Source of the DNA: Capnocytophaga cynodegmi DSM 19736
GTDB taxonomy: Bacteria; Bacteroidota; Bacteroidia; Flavobacteriales; Flavobacteriaceae
Direction of reading: 5' to 3'
Length of the DNA: 64,000 bases
NCBI RefSeq assembly: GCF_000379185.1
Contig: NZ_KB900704.1
Coordinates: 147,118-211,117, forward strand
Part shown: positions 17,960 to 26,059 of the stretch, piece by piece
How the letters are laid out: every line of letters begins with the position of its first letter
How positions within the stretch are numbered: position 1 is the stretch's first letter
The notes under the pieces: generated by a model
The model's database searches: none
Told to the model about the DNA's origin: nothing
The model's input: only the letters and a program-made list of their open reading frames with translations
Made by a program: the position numbers and the translations under genes

Positions 17960-18005
17960 CAAAAGTATAAAAAACACATCGAAGATAAAAAGATTTTCTT
18001 ATCTT
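17960..18005 (-). promoter_or_regulatory. nos operon promoter with upstream dyad
   Basis: Minus-strand -7 box TACTTTTG (17967-17960), but no TTTG at the usual -33 place. A dyad lies there instead: AAGATAA (17982-17988) and TTATCTT (17999-18005), centred about 40 bases upstream of the expected start, the usual position of a class II activator such as Crp/Fnr. Anaerobic or N-oxide control is plausible but not shown. Confidence 0.5.
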
Positions 18006-18110
18006 TTTTTAAGAAAGTTTAATATCTAAAAGAAGAATATATGTTAATTATCTGTTTATTAGAGCTTACGAACGTTTCTTTTGATTGTTTTGAACGGAAC
18101 CTCCTCACTA

Positions 18111-18141
18111 TTTGCCAATTTGTAAATAGTTCGTACCTTTG
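18111..18141 (+). promoter_or_regulatory. Strong-looking promoter without an annotated gene
   Basis: TTTG (18111-18114), 19 bases, TACCTTTG (18134-18141) is an ideal Bacteroidota promoter. The first thing downstream is a 16-codon ORF (18177-18227); the next full gene begins 250 bases on and has its own promoter. Confidence 0.65.
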
Positions 18142-18176
18142 CAACATTGAGTTACAACGCAAAACAAATAAAATCA

Positions 18177-18227
18177 ATGAAATTGGCTCCGTTACTAAAT
18201 CGTTACCTCATAGACTTTGAGAAATAA
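18177..18227 (+). CDS. Possible 16-residue leader peptide
   Basis: The ORF reads MKLAPLLNRYLIDFEK and then stops. It begins about 30 bases after the expected start of the 18111-18141 promoter, with an A-rich stretch before the ATG. A second mini-ORF (MKLVGFLIEK) follows at 18253-18285. No domain can be assigned. It could be a leader peptide, a tiny protein, or chance coding inside a small RNA. Confidence 0.35.
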   Translation: MKLAPLLNRYLIDFEK

Positions 18228-18343
18228 ACAACCACCTAAAAATGAACCTGTTATGAAATTAGTTGGATTTTTAATTGAAAAATAAAAAATATTAACAGAT
18301 TTTGAAAAAATAGTTTTTTTTCGAGACAAATATAAGCTCTTTT

Positions 18344-18374
18344 TTTGCTATTTTTGAAAATAAAACTACCTTTG
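18344..18374 (+). promoter_or_regulatory. Promoter of the LLM oxidoreductase gene
   Basis: TTTG (18344-18347), 19 bases, TACCTTTG (18367-18374); the ATG is about 20 bases downstream. Confidence 0.65.
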
Positions 18375-18394
18375 CATACGTAAAAAGCAATGCT

Positions 18395-19318
18395 ATGTTA
18401 GATGCCTATAACCTATCCATCGGGCTACTTCTTCCTATAGAGGCTTACGAGGGAAGCGTTCCAAAAATGGAAAATCAGATACATTTGATACAACTGGCTG
18501 AATCTTATGGTTTTGATACCATTTGGGTGCGTGATATTCCCCTAAAAGACCCTGATTTTAGAGATGTAGGACAGATTTTTGACCCTTGGGTATATCTTTC
18601 GCACATAGCATCTCTCACAAAAACCATCAAAATAGGAATAGCCAGTTTGGTATTGCCTTTACGTCACCCTCTTCACGTTGCGAAAGCTTCGGCAAGTTTG
18701 GACGTACTTTTTCCGAATCGCTTTCATATGGGAGTAGCTTCAGGCGACCGTCCAATAGAGTATCCTGCTTTCAATCAGCCTTTTGGATTGAGGAGTACCC
18801 GAGTATTTGAACATATGAAAATGCTTAGAAATATTTGGTCAAAAGAATTTCCTCACTATGACAATGATTATGGCATTCTTATGAACAAATCGGGCGATGT
18901 GATTCCAAAACCACTAAAGGGGAATATTCCTATGTACGTTACAGGGCATATTGGCGGAGTTAACTTGGAATGGATTTCAAAAAATTCTGATGGATGGATT
19001 TATTATCCTCGTGACTTTGCCCTCACAAAAAAAGTTGTTAAAAATTGGATAGAAACATTAGAGCAGGGAGGGGAAGCTCGAAAACCTTACATTCAACCCA
19101 TATACATTGACCTTATGGAAGACCCAAACTTTAAACCTGTAAATATTGATTTGGGATTTCGCTTAGGAAGAAACTATTTAATTGATATGTTCTTAACTTT
19201 GAGAAAGATAGGTGTTAATCATATAATACTAGTCTTGAAGCATAGTTCACGTCCAGTTGATGTTATTTTGAATGAAATTGGAAGAGAAGTACTTCCTCAA
19301 TTAAGAAGAGCTTTTTAA
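18395..19318 (+). CDS. LLM-class flavin-dependent oxidoreductase
   Basis: 307-residue luciferase-like monooxygenase fold (TIM barrel binding FMN or F420). Typical stretches are the N-terminal IGLLLPIE, AESYGFDTIWVRDIP and the HPLHVAKASASLD segment followed by RFHMGVASGDRP. The reaction cannot be predicted within this family. It lies 33 bases upstream of oxyR on the same strand, so cotranscription and a link to oxidative stress are possible. Confidence 0.88.
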   Translation: MLDAYNLSIGLLLPIEAYEGSVPKMENQIHLIQLAESYGFDTIWVRDIPLKDPDFRDVGQIFDPWVYLSHIASLTKTIKIGIASLVLPLRHPLHVAKASASLDVLFPNRFHMGVASGDRPIEYPAFNQPFGLRSTRVFEHMKMLRNIWSKEFPHYDNDYGILMNKSGDVIPKPLKGNIPMYVTGHIGGVNLEWISKNSDGWIYYPRDFALTKKVVKNWIETLEQGGEARKPYIQPIYIDLMEDPNFKPVNIDLGFRLGRNYLIDMFLTLRKIGVNHIILVLKHSSRPVDVILNEIGREVLPQLRRAF

Positions 19319-19351
19319 AAAATAAAAATTTTCTAACTTAAATAAAAAACT

Positions 19352-20293
19352 ATGACTATTACCCAATTTCAGTACGTTTTAGCCGTTGCAAAATATAAGA
19401 ATTTTACCACCGCAGCCGAAAATAGTTTTGTTACCCAACCTACTTTAAGTATGCAAATTCAAAAATTGGAGGAAGAATTGGGAGTAATCATTTTCGACAG
19501 AAGTAAAAAACCATTACAAATTACTGAAATTGGAGAACAAATCATTAAGCAAGCTCAAGTCATTGTTAATGAATCGGATAGAATGAACGATATTGTCGCT
19601 CAACAAAAGGGAATCGTTGGAGGAGAATTTCGTATGGGAATTATTTCCACAGTTTCTCCTACATTATTACCTATGTTTTTGGCTAATTTTATTCATAAAT
19701 ACCCAAAAGTTTCTTTAAAAATAGAAGAACAAAATACTGAAAATATCTTACAAAAGATTGAAGAAGGCTCTTATGATGCAGCTATTTTAGCAACTCCTCT
19801 AAATCACCCAAATATTATTGAGAAACCACTTTATTATGAGCCTTTTGTAGCATATATTCCTGATAATCACAGGCTACAAGCCAATAAAACCATCTATTCA
19901 GAAGACTTGGATATAAACGATATTCTAATGTTAGAAGACGGACATTGTTTCAAAGAAAGCGTTTTAAACATTTGTAATCAAGATATTATTGAATCAAAAA
20001 AGTATTTCCAACTAAAAAGTGGAAGTTTTGAAACACTAATCCGATTAGCAAATGAAGGCTTAGGAATGACCCTAATTCCGTACCTGCATTCTTTGGAGTT
20101 GAAAGAAAGCGAAAAAAAACATATACACCTCTTCGCCGAGCCATATCCCGCACGAGAAATCAGCTTAATTTATCATAAAAATGAATTAAAACTACAAACT
20201 GTAAAAGCTTTATATGAAGTAATTTCAGGTGTTATTCGTGGTGCAATTGCTTTTCAGAACGTGAAAATTATCAGTCCCACCCGACGAAAATAG
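19352..20293 (+). CDS. oxyR: OxyR, LysR-type hydrogen peroxide sensor
   Basis: N-terminal winged HTH (1-60, TTAAENSFVTQPTLSMQIQK) and a LysR substrate domain. The redox pair is present at Cys199 and Cys208 in LEDGHCFKESVLNIC, the same residues as in E. coli OxyR. Peroxide oxidises them to a disulfide that switches the activator. 313 residues is normal. It follows the LLM gene closely, perhaps in one transcript. Confidence 0.94.
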   Translation: MTITQFQYVLAVAKYKNFTTAAENSFVTQPTLSMQIQKLEEELGVIIFDRSKKPLQITEIGEQIIKQAQVIVNESDRMNDIVAQQKGIVGGEFRMGIISTVSPTLLPMFLANFIHKYPKVSLKIEEQNTENILQKIEEGSYDAAILATPLNHPNIIEKPLYYEPFVAYIPDNHRLQANKTIYSEDLDINDILMLEDGHCFKESVLNICNQDIIESKKYFQLKSGSFETLIRLANEGLGMTLIPYLHSLELKESEKKHIHLFAEPYPAREISLIYHKNELKLQTVKALYEVISGVIRGAIAFQNVKIISPTRRK

Positions 20294-20386
20294 CAAAGTT
20301 TCTTAGCTTTAATTTGCTCTTCTTTTTTATACTTTTAAAGAAGAATTTATTTGTAAAAATTTTATTTTTAAGATATTTGATTAAAG

Positions 20387-20424
20387 CCTGTCTAAACTTT
20401 TACTTTTCTAAAAGTTTAAACAGG
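20387..20424 (+). terminator. Hairpin after oxyR
   Basis: Arms CCTGTCTAAACTTTT (20387-20401) and AAAAGTTTAAACAGG (20410-20424), with one mismatch. No good T-run follows. The rest of this 318-base gap holds only the operator/promoter of the next gene. Confidence 0.55.
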
Positions 20425-20552
20425 TTAGCTGTTCTATTCCTCCTACCAAAATTTTAACAATTAAGGAAATATTAATAAGTCAACCGTTCGTACTTGAAAC
20501 AGAATTTTCGGTCGTGAAATTTATGTATCACTTTCATTTAAAAAAAAACGCC

Positions 20553-20588
20553 TGTGCTGTAATTTCGCATATATAAAAACTATTTTTG
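20553..20588 (+). promoter_or_regulatory. WYL-regulon operator 1 and promoter
   Basis: TGTGCTGTAATTTCGCATA (20553-20571), 9 bases, then TATTTTTG (20581-20588). It matches 14 of 19 positions of operator 2, with the same spacing to the -7 box. It drives the first YD-repeat-like gene. Confidence 0.6.
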
Positions 20589-20611
20589 ACCCCAAGATAC
20601 AAGATTGAAAT

Positions 20612-21757
20612 ATGAATAACGTTAAAAAGAAAATCCGAAAAATCTATTTTCTAAACGGTAACACCACCGAAATTACCTATCAAAAACCCAAAAGAATAAT
20701 CACAGAAGAATACGACCTGCACGGAAACATCACCCTGCACCGTATTGAAGAAGTCATCGACGGAAAGTTCGTTGTCTCTCCAAAAAGCAAAATTTTTGAA
20801 AATCAGTACAATATATGGAACAAATTATCCAATGTGAAAGTTTTTCAAAATCAAAAAATGATACGACAAGAATCTTTTTTCTATCATCATTTTAGCCAAA
20901 AGTATATTTCCATCATTTCAGAAGACAACCGTATAGAAAAAGAAGTTTACTGCGGTTCCGGAAAAATTATCCGAAAAGAATCCTATACTTTGGGAGAAAC
21001 AAATGAAGCTAAAATAGTCGAGTATAAATACGATGAGTTACACGATACAATAATAGCTATTGAGTACTCTAATAATGGAAATTTAATTGGTTATGAAAAC
21101 TTTGAGTATGATGACAACAAAAAACTTATTTCATGGAAAAAAGAATATCGTTCTGCCGAAGATATTACAAAAGAGTTTGCTTATTACGAACAAGGGCAAA
21201 AAATAATGCACAAAATAGAGTGTTTGGACAAGGAAAATCACACTCTCTATAAAAAGAGTTTTCACTACTTTAAAAGAGAAGAAAATATTATGGAATGCGT
21301 TGAATATGACGACGGAGAAGTGACAAAATATGAACGTACCAAAAAGAAAAAAGGAAAAAAAGAAATTAAAAACCGAACCGTTTATATGTGCGTTTCGGAT
21401 AACGATGATACAAACGAATTTTTCTATTTTTTAGAAAACGTTGACTATGAAAATGGAGTTGTAGTTAGACAATGTACTCAAAAATTCGATACTGAAAACC
21501 GCCTTATAGAACGCAAAATTACTGAGCAAAACGGAGATTACTACTTGAAAACCTATCAATACAATAACCCCAGCGGAAATCCGTCGGAACGTAAAAGAGC
21601 CACCTACAATTCAGACGAACAAATAATTAGCACCGAAATGATTGAAAAATATCTGGAAACCTACGATGATACAGGAAACTTGATTAAAAAAACGCATATT
21701 AAAACCGATGGCATCACCACTTCTATTGAAGAAGAACATATCCAATATTATCCGTAG
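20612..21757 (+). CDS. YD-repeat-like protein, paralogue 1, function unknown
   Basis: 381 residues, no signal peptide, strongly charged and rich in Tyr, Lys and Glu. The chain is built of short beta-like repeats in the style of RHS/YD proteins (EEYDLHGNITLH, VEYKYDE, FEYDDNKKLISWK, TYDDTGNLIKK). It resembles the product of 23803-24990 in repeat pattern and ends, so the two are paralogues. No toxin tip, transmembrane or secretion signal is visible, so it is probably cytoplasmic. It is controlled by the shared 19-bp operator. Confidence 0.75.
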   Translation: MNNVKKKIRKIYFLNGNTTEITYQKPKRIITEEYDLHGNITLHRIEEVIDGKFVVSPKSKIFENQYNIWNKLSNVKVFQNQKMIRQESFFYHHFSQKYISIISEDNRIEKEVYCGSGKIIRKESYTLGETNEAKIVEYKYDELHDTIIAIEYSNNGNLIGYENFEYDDNKKLISWKKEYRSAEDITKEFAYYEQGQKIMHKIECLDKENHTLYKKSFHYFKREENIMECVEYDDGEVTKYERTKKKKGKKEIKNRTVYMCVSDNDDTNEFFYFLENVDYENGVVVRQCTQKFDTENRLIERKITEQNGDYYLKTYQYNNPSGNPSERKRATYNSDEQIISTEMIEKYLETYDDTGNLIKKTHIKTDGITTSIEEEHIQYYP

Positions 21758-21951
21758 GAATTGTAATTTTGTTCCACAATCTACATATTTTTTTAACATA
21801 TCTTTAATATTTCTACTATTTTTTATATTTTAGTCCCATAAAATTATTTTTTTACCTATTTTGATTTGAGGTTTACTAGAATCCAACCAAATGGATAGAG
21901 TAAAACAAGAGCTGTATTTTTTATTTCCAAAAATTCAAAAAGAAATAAATC

Positions 21952-21987
21952 TATGCCGTGATTTAGCATAGCCACAATTTAATTTTG
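21952..21987 (+). promoter_or_regulatory. WYL-regulon operator 2 and promoter
   Basis: TATGCCGTGATTTAGCATA (21952-21970; TATGC and GCATA are inverted), 9 bases, TAATTTTG (21980-21987). The operator covers the -33 position. Confidence 0.75.
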
Positions 21988-22023
21988 TACCGAAAAACAA
22001 TAATAATTTATAACATATAAAAT

Positions 22024-23070
22024 ATGAAAGTTTACGCACATTTTTTTATTGAAAAAGGAGAAAAAGAAGTTCAATATCGTTGGAGAACACTATTGCAATT
22101 CGGTGATTCTTGGGAAGTTATCGGGTCGGTGGTGATGAAAAACCCAGGTAGTGCCAAATCAAAGTTAGTAGTTAGCGATGAGAAAATCCTTGAGCAACTA
22201 AATAAATTTGACGCCTCCGAAAAATGGCACGAATTTACGGCAGATAACACGATGCAAAACATTGAAAAATTGTTTAGAGAATATTCAAAGTTTAACAATT
22301 CTGATTTTAAAGGTGTTATCCAAGTTTTTAATCTGTTTAACGTTATAGAAGCCGATTTAGGTAAAGCCTTAAAAATTGCTCAAAATGTTAAAAATCGGCT
22401 GTTTTACCAAACTACTGATGTCGATTTGAACAACTTAAAAGCTCCTGTTTATTTAGGTTGGGGAGGTTTAGGAAACGATGAACAATTCAAACCCGTTGCC
22501 TTGAAATTCTTTGAAAAAACAAAGTCATTGAATATAAGTTATTTACATAATGAATTTGAAGTAAATAGTTTTTATCATCCGCTGTATTTGATAGGGAGAG
22601 GAAAATATAAACCAAAATCAATATACTTAAAATCTTGTTTTTTAGAGAATACAACGCAACCTAAAAATATGAAAGATTTTAATTTTCAGCCAAATATCAA
22701 TCCGCAAAATATTTTCAATCTATTGAAAGAAAATTTTAAGGATTCAACCATTTTGGAAGAAAATAAAACAACAATCCGCATTCCTTTTCCTGATGTTAGT
22801 AAATTACAACTAACTATAACACAGAGTGGTAAAGGAAGTATCGGTGTTCGTCATACGGATTTTAATCCAAAAGAAAACTATTCAAAAAAAGAATATTATG
22901 AGCAAGATAGTTTTTCAGAAATTTTGAGTGAGTTTGGATATACTTCAGCTGTTACTTGGCTTGGACAAAAGAATTTTAAGGATTTTGACGGTTTTTCGGA
23001 TGATGAAATCGCTGATGAAATCATCGCCGAAATAGAAAGTTTAAAAACTGATTTTGATAAGGTTAAGTAA
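22024..23070 (+). CDS. DUF1643-type protein with an extra C-terminal domain
   Basis: 348 residues. The first about 200 have DUF1643 features: VVMKNPGSA near residue 38, VFNLFNV, YLGWGGLGND and the closing FYHPLYL. The biochemical role of DUF1643 is unknown. The C-terminal part (about 220-348) is a separate unknown domain with an acidic end (DEIADEIIAEIES). It has its own operator-bearing promoter and is followed by a hairpin and then a metallophosphoesterase gene. Confidence 0.75.
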   Translation: MKVYAHFFIEKGEKEVQYRWRTLLQFGDSWEVIGSVVMKNPGSAKSKLVVSDEKILEQLNKFDASEKWHEFTADNTMQNIEKLFREYSKFNNSDFKGVIQVFNLFNVIEADLGKALKIAQNVKNRLFYQTTDVDLNNLKAPVYLGWGGLGNDEQFKPVALKFFEKTKSLNISYLHNEFEVNSFYHPLYLIGRGKYKPKSIYLKSCFLENTTQPKNMKDFNFQPNINPQNIFNLLKENFKDSTILEENKTTIRIPFPDVSKLQLTITQSGKGSIGVRHTDFNPKENYSKKEYYEQDSFSEILSEFGYTSAVTWLGQKNFKDFDGFSDDEIADEIIAEIESLKTDFDKVK

Positions 23071-23078
23071 CATAAATT

Positions 23079-23115
23079 AAAGGGCAGAAATTTTGGTTTT
23101 TCTGCCTTTATTTTT
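23079..23115 (+). terminator. Terminator after the DUF1643 gene
   Basis: AAAGGGCAGAAA pairs with TTTCTGCCTTT and runs into TTTTT. It lies just upstream of the next gene, so it may act as a partial terminator. Confidence 0.6.
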
Positions 23116-23131
23116 CTAAAAAAGAAACAAA

Positions 23132-23716
23132 ATGCTTTTTAACTATAAAAATCATAAAATATTTGCTTTTTCCGATACACACGGAATGCATCATAAGTTA
23201 GAAATTCCAGAAAACATCGATATTCTGATTTGTGCAGGAGATGGCATACAAGGATTTTCCGAAAATGAATTTCCGCATTTTTTAAGATGGTACGGCTCAA
23301 TTCCTGCCAAACTACGATTGTTTGTAGCCGGAAATCACGAAATTTTCTTCGACCGATATCCACAAAGGGCTAAAATTCTTATTCCCAAAAGTATTGTCTT
23401 ACTCGAAAATCAAGAAATGGATTTTGAGGGAATTCGTTTCTGCTCGGTAGTAGCACGTCCGTATCTGAAAAATGAGGTACAAATCTCTGAAAATGTAGAT
23501 TTTTTAATCACACACGCTCCCGTAAAAGGAATTTTAGATGATGATATTGGTTGTTCTAATTTGCGTAGACTCATTACTGAATCCACACCTAAGTATCACA
23601 TTTTCGGGCATATCCACAGCCAAGGATTACAACAATGGCAAAACGAAAAAACAACTTTTTGTAATGTTTCATATTTTAATCATCTGCAAAATTCTTATAC
23701 TCAATATTTAACATAA
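23132..23716 (+). CDS. Metallophosphoesterase (calcineurin-like)
   Basis: 194 residues with the full metal-binding set: SDTHG (Asp15, His17), CAGDG (Asp near 34), GNHE (near 67), THAP and GHIH. It is a short, single-domain cytoplasmic phosphoesterase of the 'predicted phosphohydrolase' type; the substrate may be a nucleotide, phosphoprotein or nucleic acid. It has no operator of its own and starts 61 bases after the DUF1643 gene, so it may depend on readthrough from that promoter. Confidence 0.9.
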   Translation: MLFNYKNHKIFAFSDTHGMHHKLEIPENIDILICAGDGIQGFSENEFPHFLRWYGSIPAKLRLFVAGNHEIFFDRYPQRAKILIPKSIVLLENQEMDFEGIRFCSVVARPYLKNEVQISENVDFLITHAPVKGILDDDIGCSNLRRLITESTPKYHIFGHIHSQGLQQWQNEKTTFCNVSYFNHLQNSYTQYLT

Positions 23717-23749
23717 AATGCATTTAAATTTTTTCAAAAATAATTTACA

Positions 23750-23785
23750 TATGCAGTGATTTAGCGTATCATAAGTTTAATTTTG
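23750..23785 (+). promoter_or_regulatory. WYL-regulon operator 3 and promoter
   Basis: TATGCAGTGATTTAGCGTA (23750-23768), 9 bases, TAATTTTG (23778-23785). Confidence 0.75.
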
Positions 23786-23802
23786 TTAAAAATGAAAATA
23801 AC

Positions 23803-24990
23803 ATGATGGCAAGTCAAGTAAAAAGAGAACTGAAAACTATTAGAGATGTTGAATATCCTATTGAATATAGAGGATTTAGAAAATTTGAAAAATTCGATGA
23901 AACACATCTTTGTACCTATGACATTCACGGAAATATCACCCAAATACTTAAAAAACAAACTTCAAAAGAAAATCCAAATAAGGTGCACACCGTTGTAAAT
24001 AAAATTTTTGAAAATATCTATGACAAAAACGATAATTTAGAAATGATCAATATTTTTGAATCCAACTCATTGTTTTCAAAAATATTTTTTTCTTATTTTC
24101 CAAATGGTACAATCTCCTCAATAACAAAATTAACAATGAATGGCGATGTAGAAAAAAGGTTCTACAATAAGCAAGGTAAAGAAATTGCTTCGAATTCCAT
24201 AAGTAGTAACTTAGATCCTTTAAATAATAGTGTTTCGTATAATTATTATAACAATCTGAATCAATTGGTATTAAATGTAGAATATTTTACATTTACCCAT
24301 GAAAACAAAATAGAGATATCAAAAACAAAATACGATTACGATTCAAATGGAAATATTGTCAAAAGCGTTTGCAAATCGGGTTCTTCAAAAGTCTATGAGA
24401 AGTTTTATTTTTATGACCTACAAGAGAACAAAAAAGAAGAGTTATTACAACAGGAGGCTCGGAAAGATACAGATTATTTAAAATCCACTACAAGAATATT
24501 TTACTTTATCGATAACAAAAAAAACACTACCGAAACATTTGAATTTGAAAGAAAAAAACTAATACGCAGATATTTATTTTTAAACATAACTAATGACCTC
24601 TTTTTTGACAGTCAGCACTATTTTTTGGAAATAACTGATAACTGCGGAAAAACACGTATCCATAAACGAAAATATGACAGTAAAAATCGAGTTATTTGGT
24701 ACAAAAAATCAAAACCTGATTACCAATTTTATTCTATCACGACGTATAAATATGACTCAAAAACCGATTTTTTACTTGAAGAAACTTTTAACAGCTACCA
24801 AAATAATGAAGTAGAAACTTCAAATACCACATTTTATGAGTATGAATTTGATAAAAATGGAAATATTACTAAAAAGAGTGACTTTACAATAAATCACCTT
24901 GTTGCTAATGCCGTTCCTTACAGAGTAAAGGTTACAGTGGAAAAGGAATATTACGACTCAAAAGCTAAAACCCCACCCCCATCTGCTTAA
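23803..24990 (+). CDS. YD-repeat-like protein, paralogue 2, function unknown
   Basis: 395 residues, no signal peptide or membrane segment. YD-like repeats include CTYDIHGNITQ, FSYFPNGTISS, YDYDSNGNIVK, YDSKNRVIWYK and YEFDKNGNITKK. It is a paralogue of 20612-21757 by repeat style, similar early motif (YD-HGNIT, then KIFEN-Y) and length. Function unknown. It is expressed from a promoter carrying the shared operator. Neither paralogue has the conserved core or C-terminal toxin of secreted RHS proteins. Confidence 0.75.
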   Translation: MMASQVKRELKTIRDVEYPIEYRGFRKFEKFDETHLCTYDIHGNITQILKKQTSKENPNKVHTVVNKIFENIYDKNDNLEMINIFESNSLFSKIFFSYFPNGTISSITKLTMNGDVEKRFYNKQGKEIASNSISSNLDPLNNSVSYNYYNNLNQLVLNVEYFTFTHENKIEISKTKYDYDSNGNIVKSVCKSGSSKVYEKFYFYDLQENKKEELLQQEARKDTDYLKSTTRIFYFIDNKKNTTETFEFERKKLIRRYLFLNITNDLFFDSQHYFLEITDNCGKTRIHKRKYDSKNRVIWYKKSKPDYQFYSITTYKYDSKTDFLLEETFNSYQNNEVETSNTTFYEYEFDKNGNITKKSDFTINHLVANAVPYRVKVTVEKEYYDSKAKTPPPSA

Positions 24991-25032
24991 AGAATCTATT
25001 TATTTTTTTATGAATTAGTATAAAAACAACCA

Positions 25033-25068
25033 CATGCCATGATTTAGCATACATTTAATTTATCTTTG
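25033..25068 (+). promoter_or_regulatory. WYL-regulon operator 4 and promoter
   Basis: CATGCCATGATTTAGCATA (25033-25051), 9 bases, TATCTTTG (25061-25068), immediately upstream of the WYL regulator gene, implying autoregulation. Confidence 0.75.
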
Positions 25069-25081
25069 TCAAAAAAGAAAT

Positions 25082-26011
25082 ATGAAACGAACAACAGCAA
25101 AAGAGAGTACCTCTCGTCTATTCAAGCGTTATATTTGGCTAATCGACTTAATCTCTAGAAAACAAGGAATTACCTACGAAGAAATCAATAATCGTTGGTT
25201 GCATTCTTCTCTTAACGAAGACGAAAAAGAATTTCCGTTGCGTACCTTTCACAATCACCGCGAAGCCATTGCTCAAATGTTTGATATTGATATTGAGTGC
25301 AACACCAAAAACGGCTACAAGTATTACATTTCCAACATTGCTGATATTAAACAAAATACACTTCAAAATTGGTTATTAAATTCCTTTACGGTCGGAAATT
25401 TATTGCAAGAGCAAAAAAACCTGCATCATCGTATCTCGCCCGAAAATGTGCCTTTAGGACGAGAATTTTTGGGACAAATCGTTGAAGCAATGAAAGAAAA
25501 TCTAAAATTGATTGTCCACTATCAAGGATTTTTACACGATTTTGCCACCGAAGCTCAAATACATCCATATTGCCTTAAAATTTTGAAACAACGCTGGTAT
25601 CTCATTGCTTTTAAAGAAGATAGCCACGCAATGCGGATTTACGCCCTCGACCGTATTAAAGATTTGAAAATCACAGATGAATCTTTTTCATTAGATAACG
25701 ATTTTGATGCCAAAGACTATTTTGAAAACAGTTTTGGTATTATCGTTGATGAATCTATTTCAGCCGAAAAAGTAACAATTAAGGTTGAAAAATCAAAATC
25801 TAATTTTTTGAAATCCCTCCCCTTACATCATTCTCAAAAAGAAATCAAAACGGAAGATGATTACACCTTTTTTGAATATTTTTTACGCCCAACGTATGAT
25901 TTTCGACAAGAAATTCTCTCTCACGGAGCTGAAATTGAAGTGATTTCACCCAATTGGTTTCGTGAGGAAATCAAAAAAATTGTAGCTGAAATGCATAAGT
26001 TTTACTCATAG
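25082..26011 (+). CDS. WYL-domain transcriptional regulator
   Basis: 309 residues. The N-terminal DNA-binding region (about 1-85) resembles a winged HTH (YEEINNRW, then FPLRTFHNHREAIAQMF). The WYL domain (about 140-225) has the signature QRWYLIAFKED followed by MRIYALDRIKDL, and a WCX-like C-terminal extension follows. WYL regulators respond to ligands, in several cases nucleic acids or nucleotides, and many control phage-defence genes. Four copies of one operator, including one before this gene, make it the likely regulator of the neighbouring genes. It may activate or repress; the operator lies on the -33 site. Confidence 0.88.
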   Translation: MKRTTAKESTSRLFKRYIWLIDLISRKQGITYEEINNRWLHSSLNEDEKEFPLRTFHNHREAIAQMFDIDIECNTKNGYKYYISNIADIKQNTLQNWLLNSFTVGNLLQEQKNLHHRISPENVPLGREFLGQIVEAMKENLKLIVHYQGFLHDFATEAQIHPYCLKILKQRWYLIAFKEDSHAMRIYALDRIKDLKITDESFSLDNDFDAKDYFENSFGIIVDESISAEKVTIKVEKSKSNFLKSLPLHHSQKEIKTEDDYTFFEYFLRPTYDFRQEILSHGAEIEVISPNWFREEIKKIVAEMHKFYS

Positions 26012-26059
26012 CCTATTTGTTAAAAAAATTGTATTTTTGCAATTCAGATTTTTACGATT

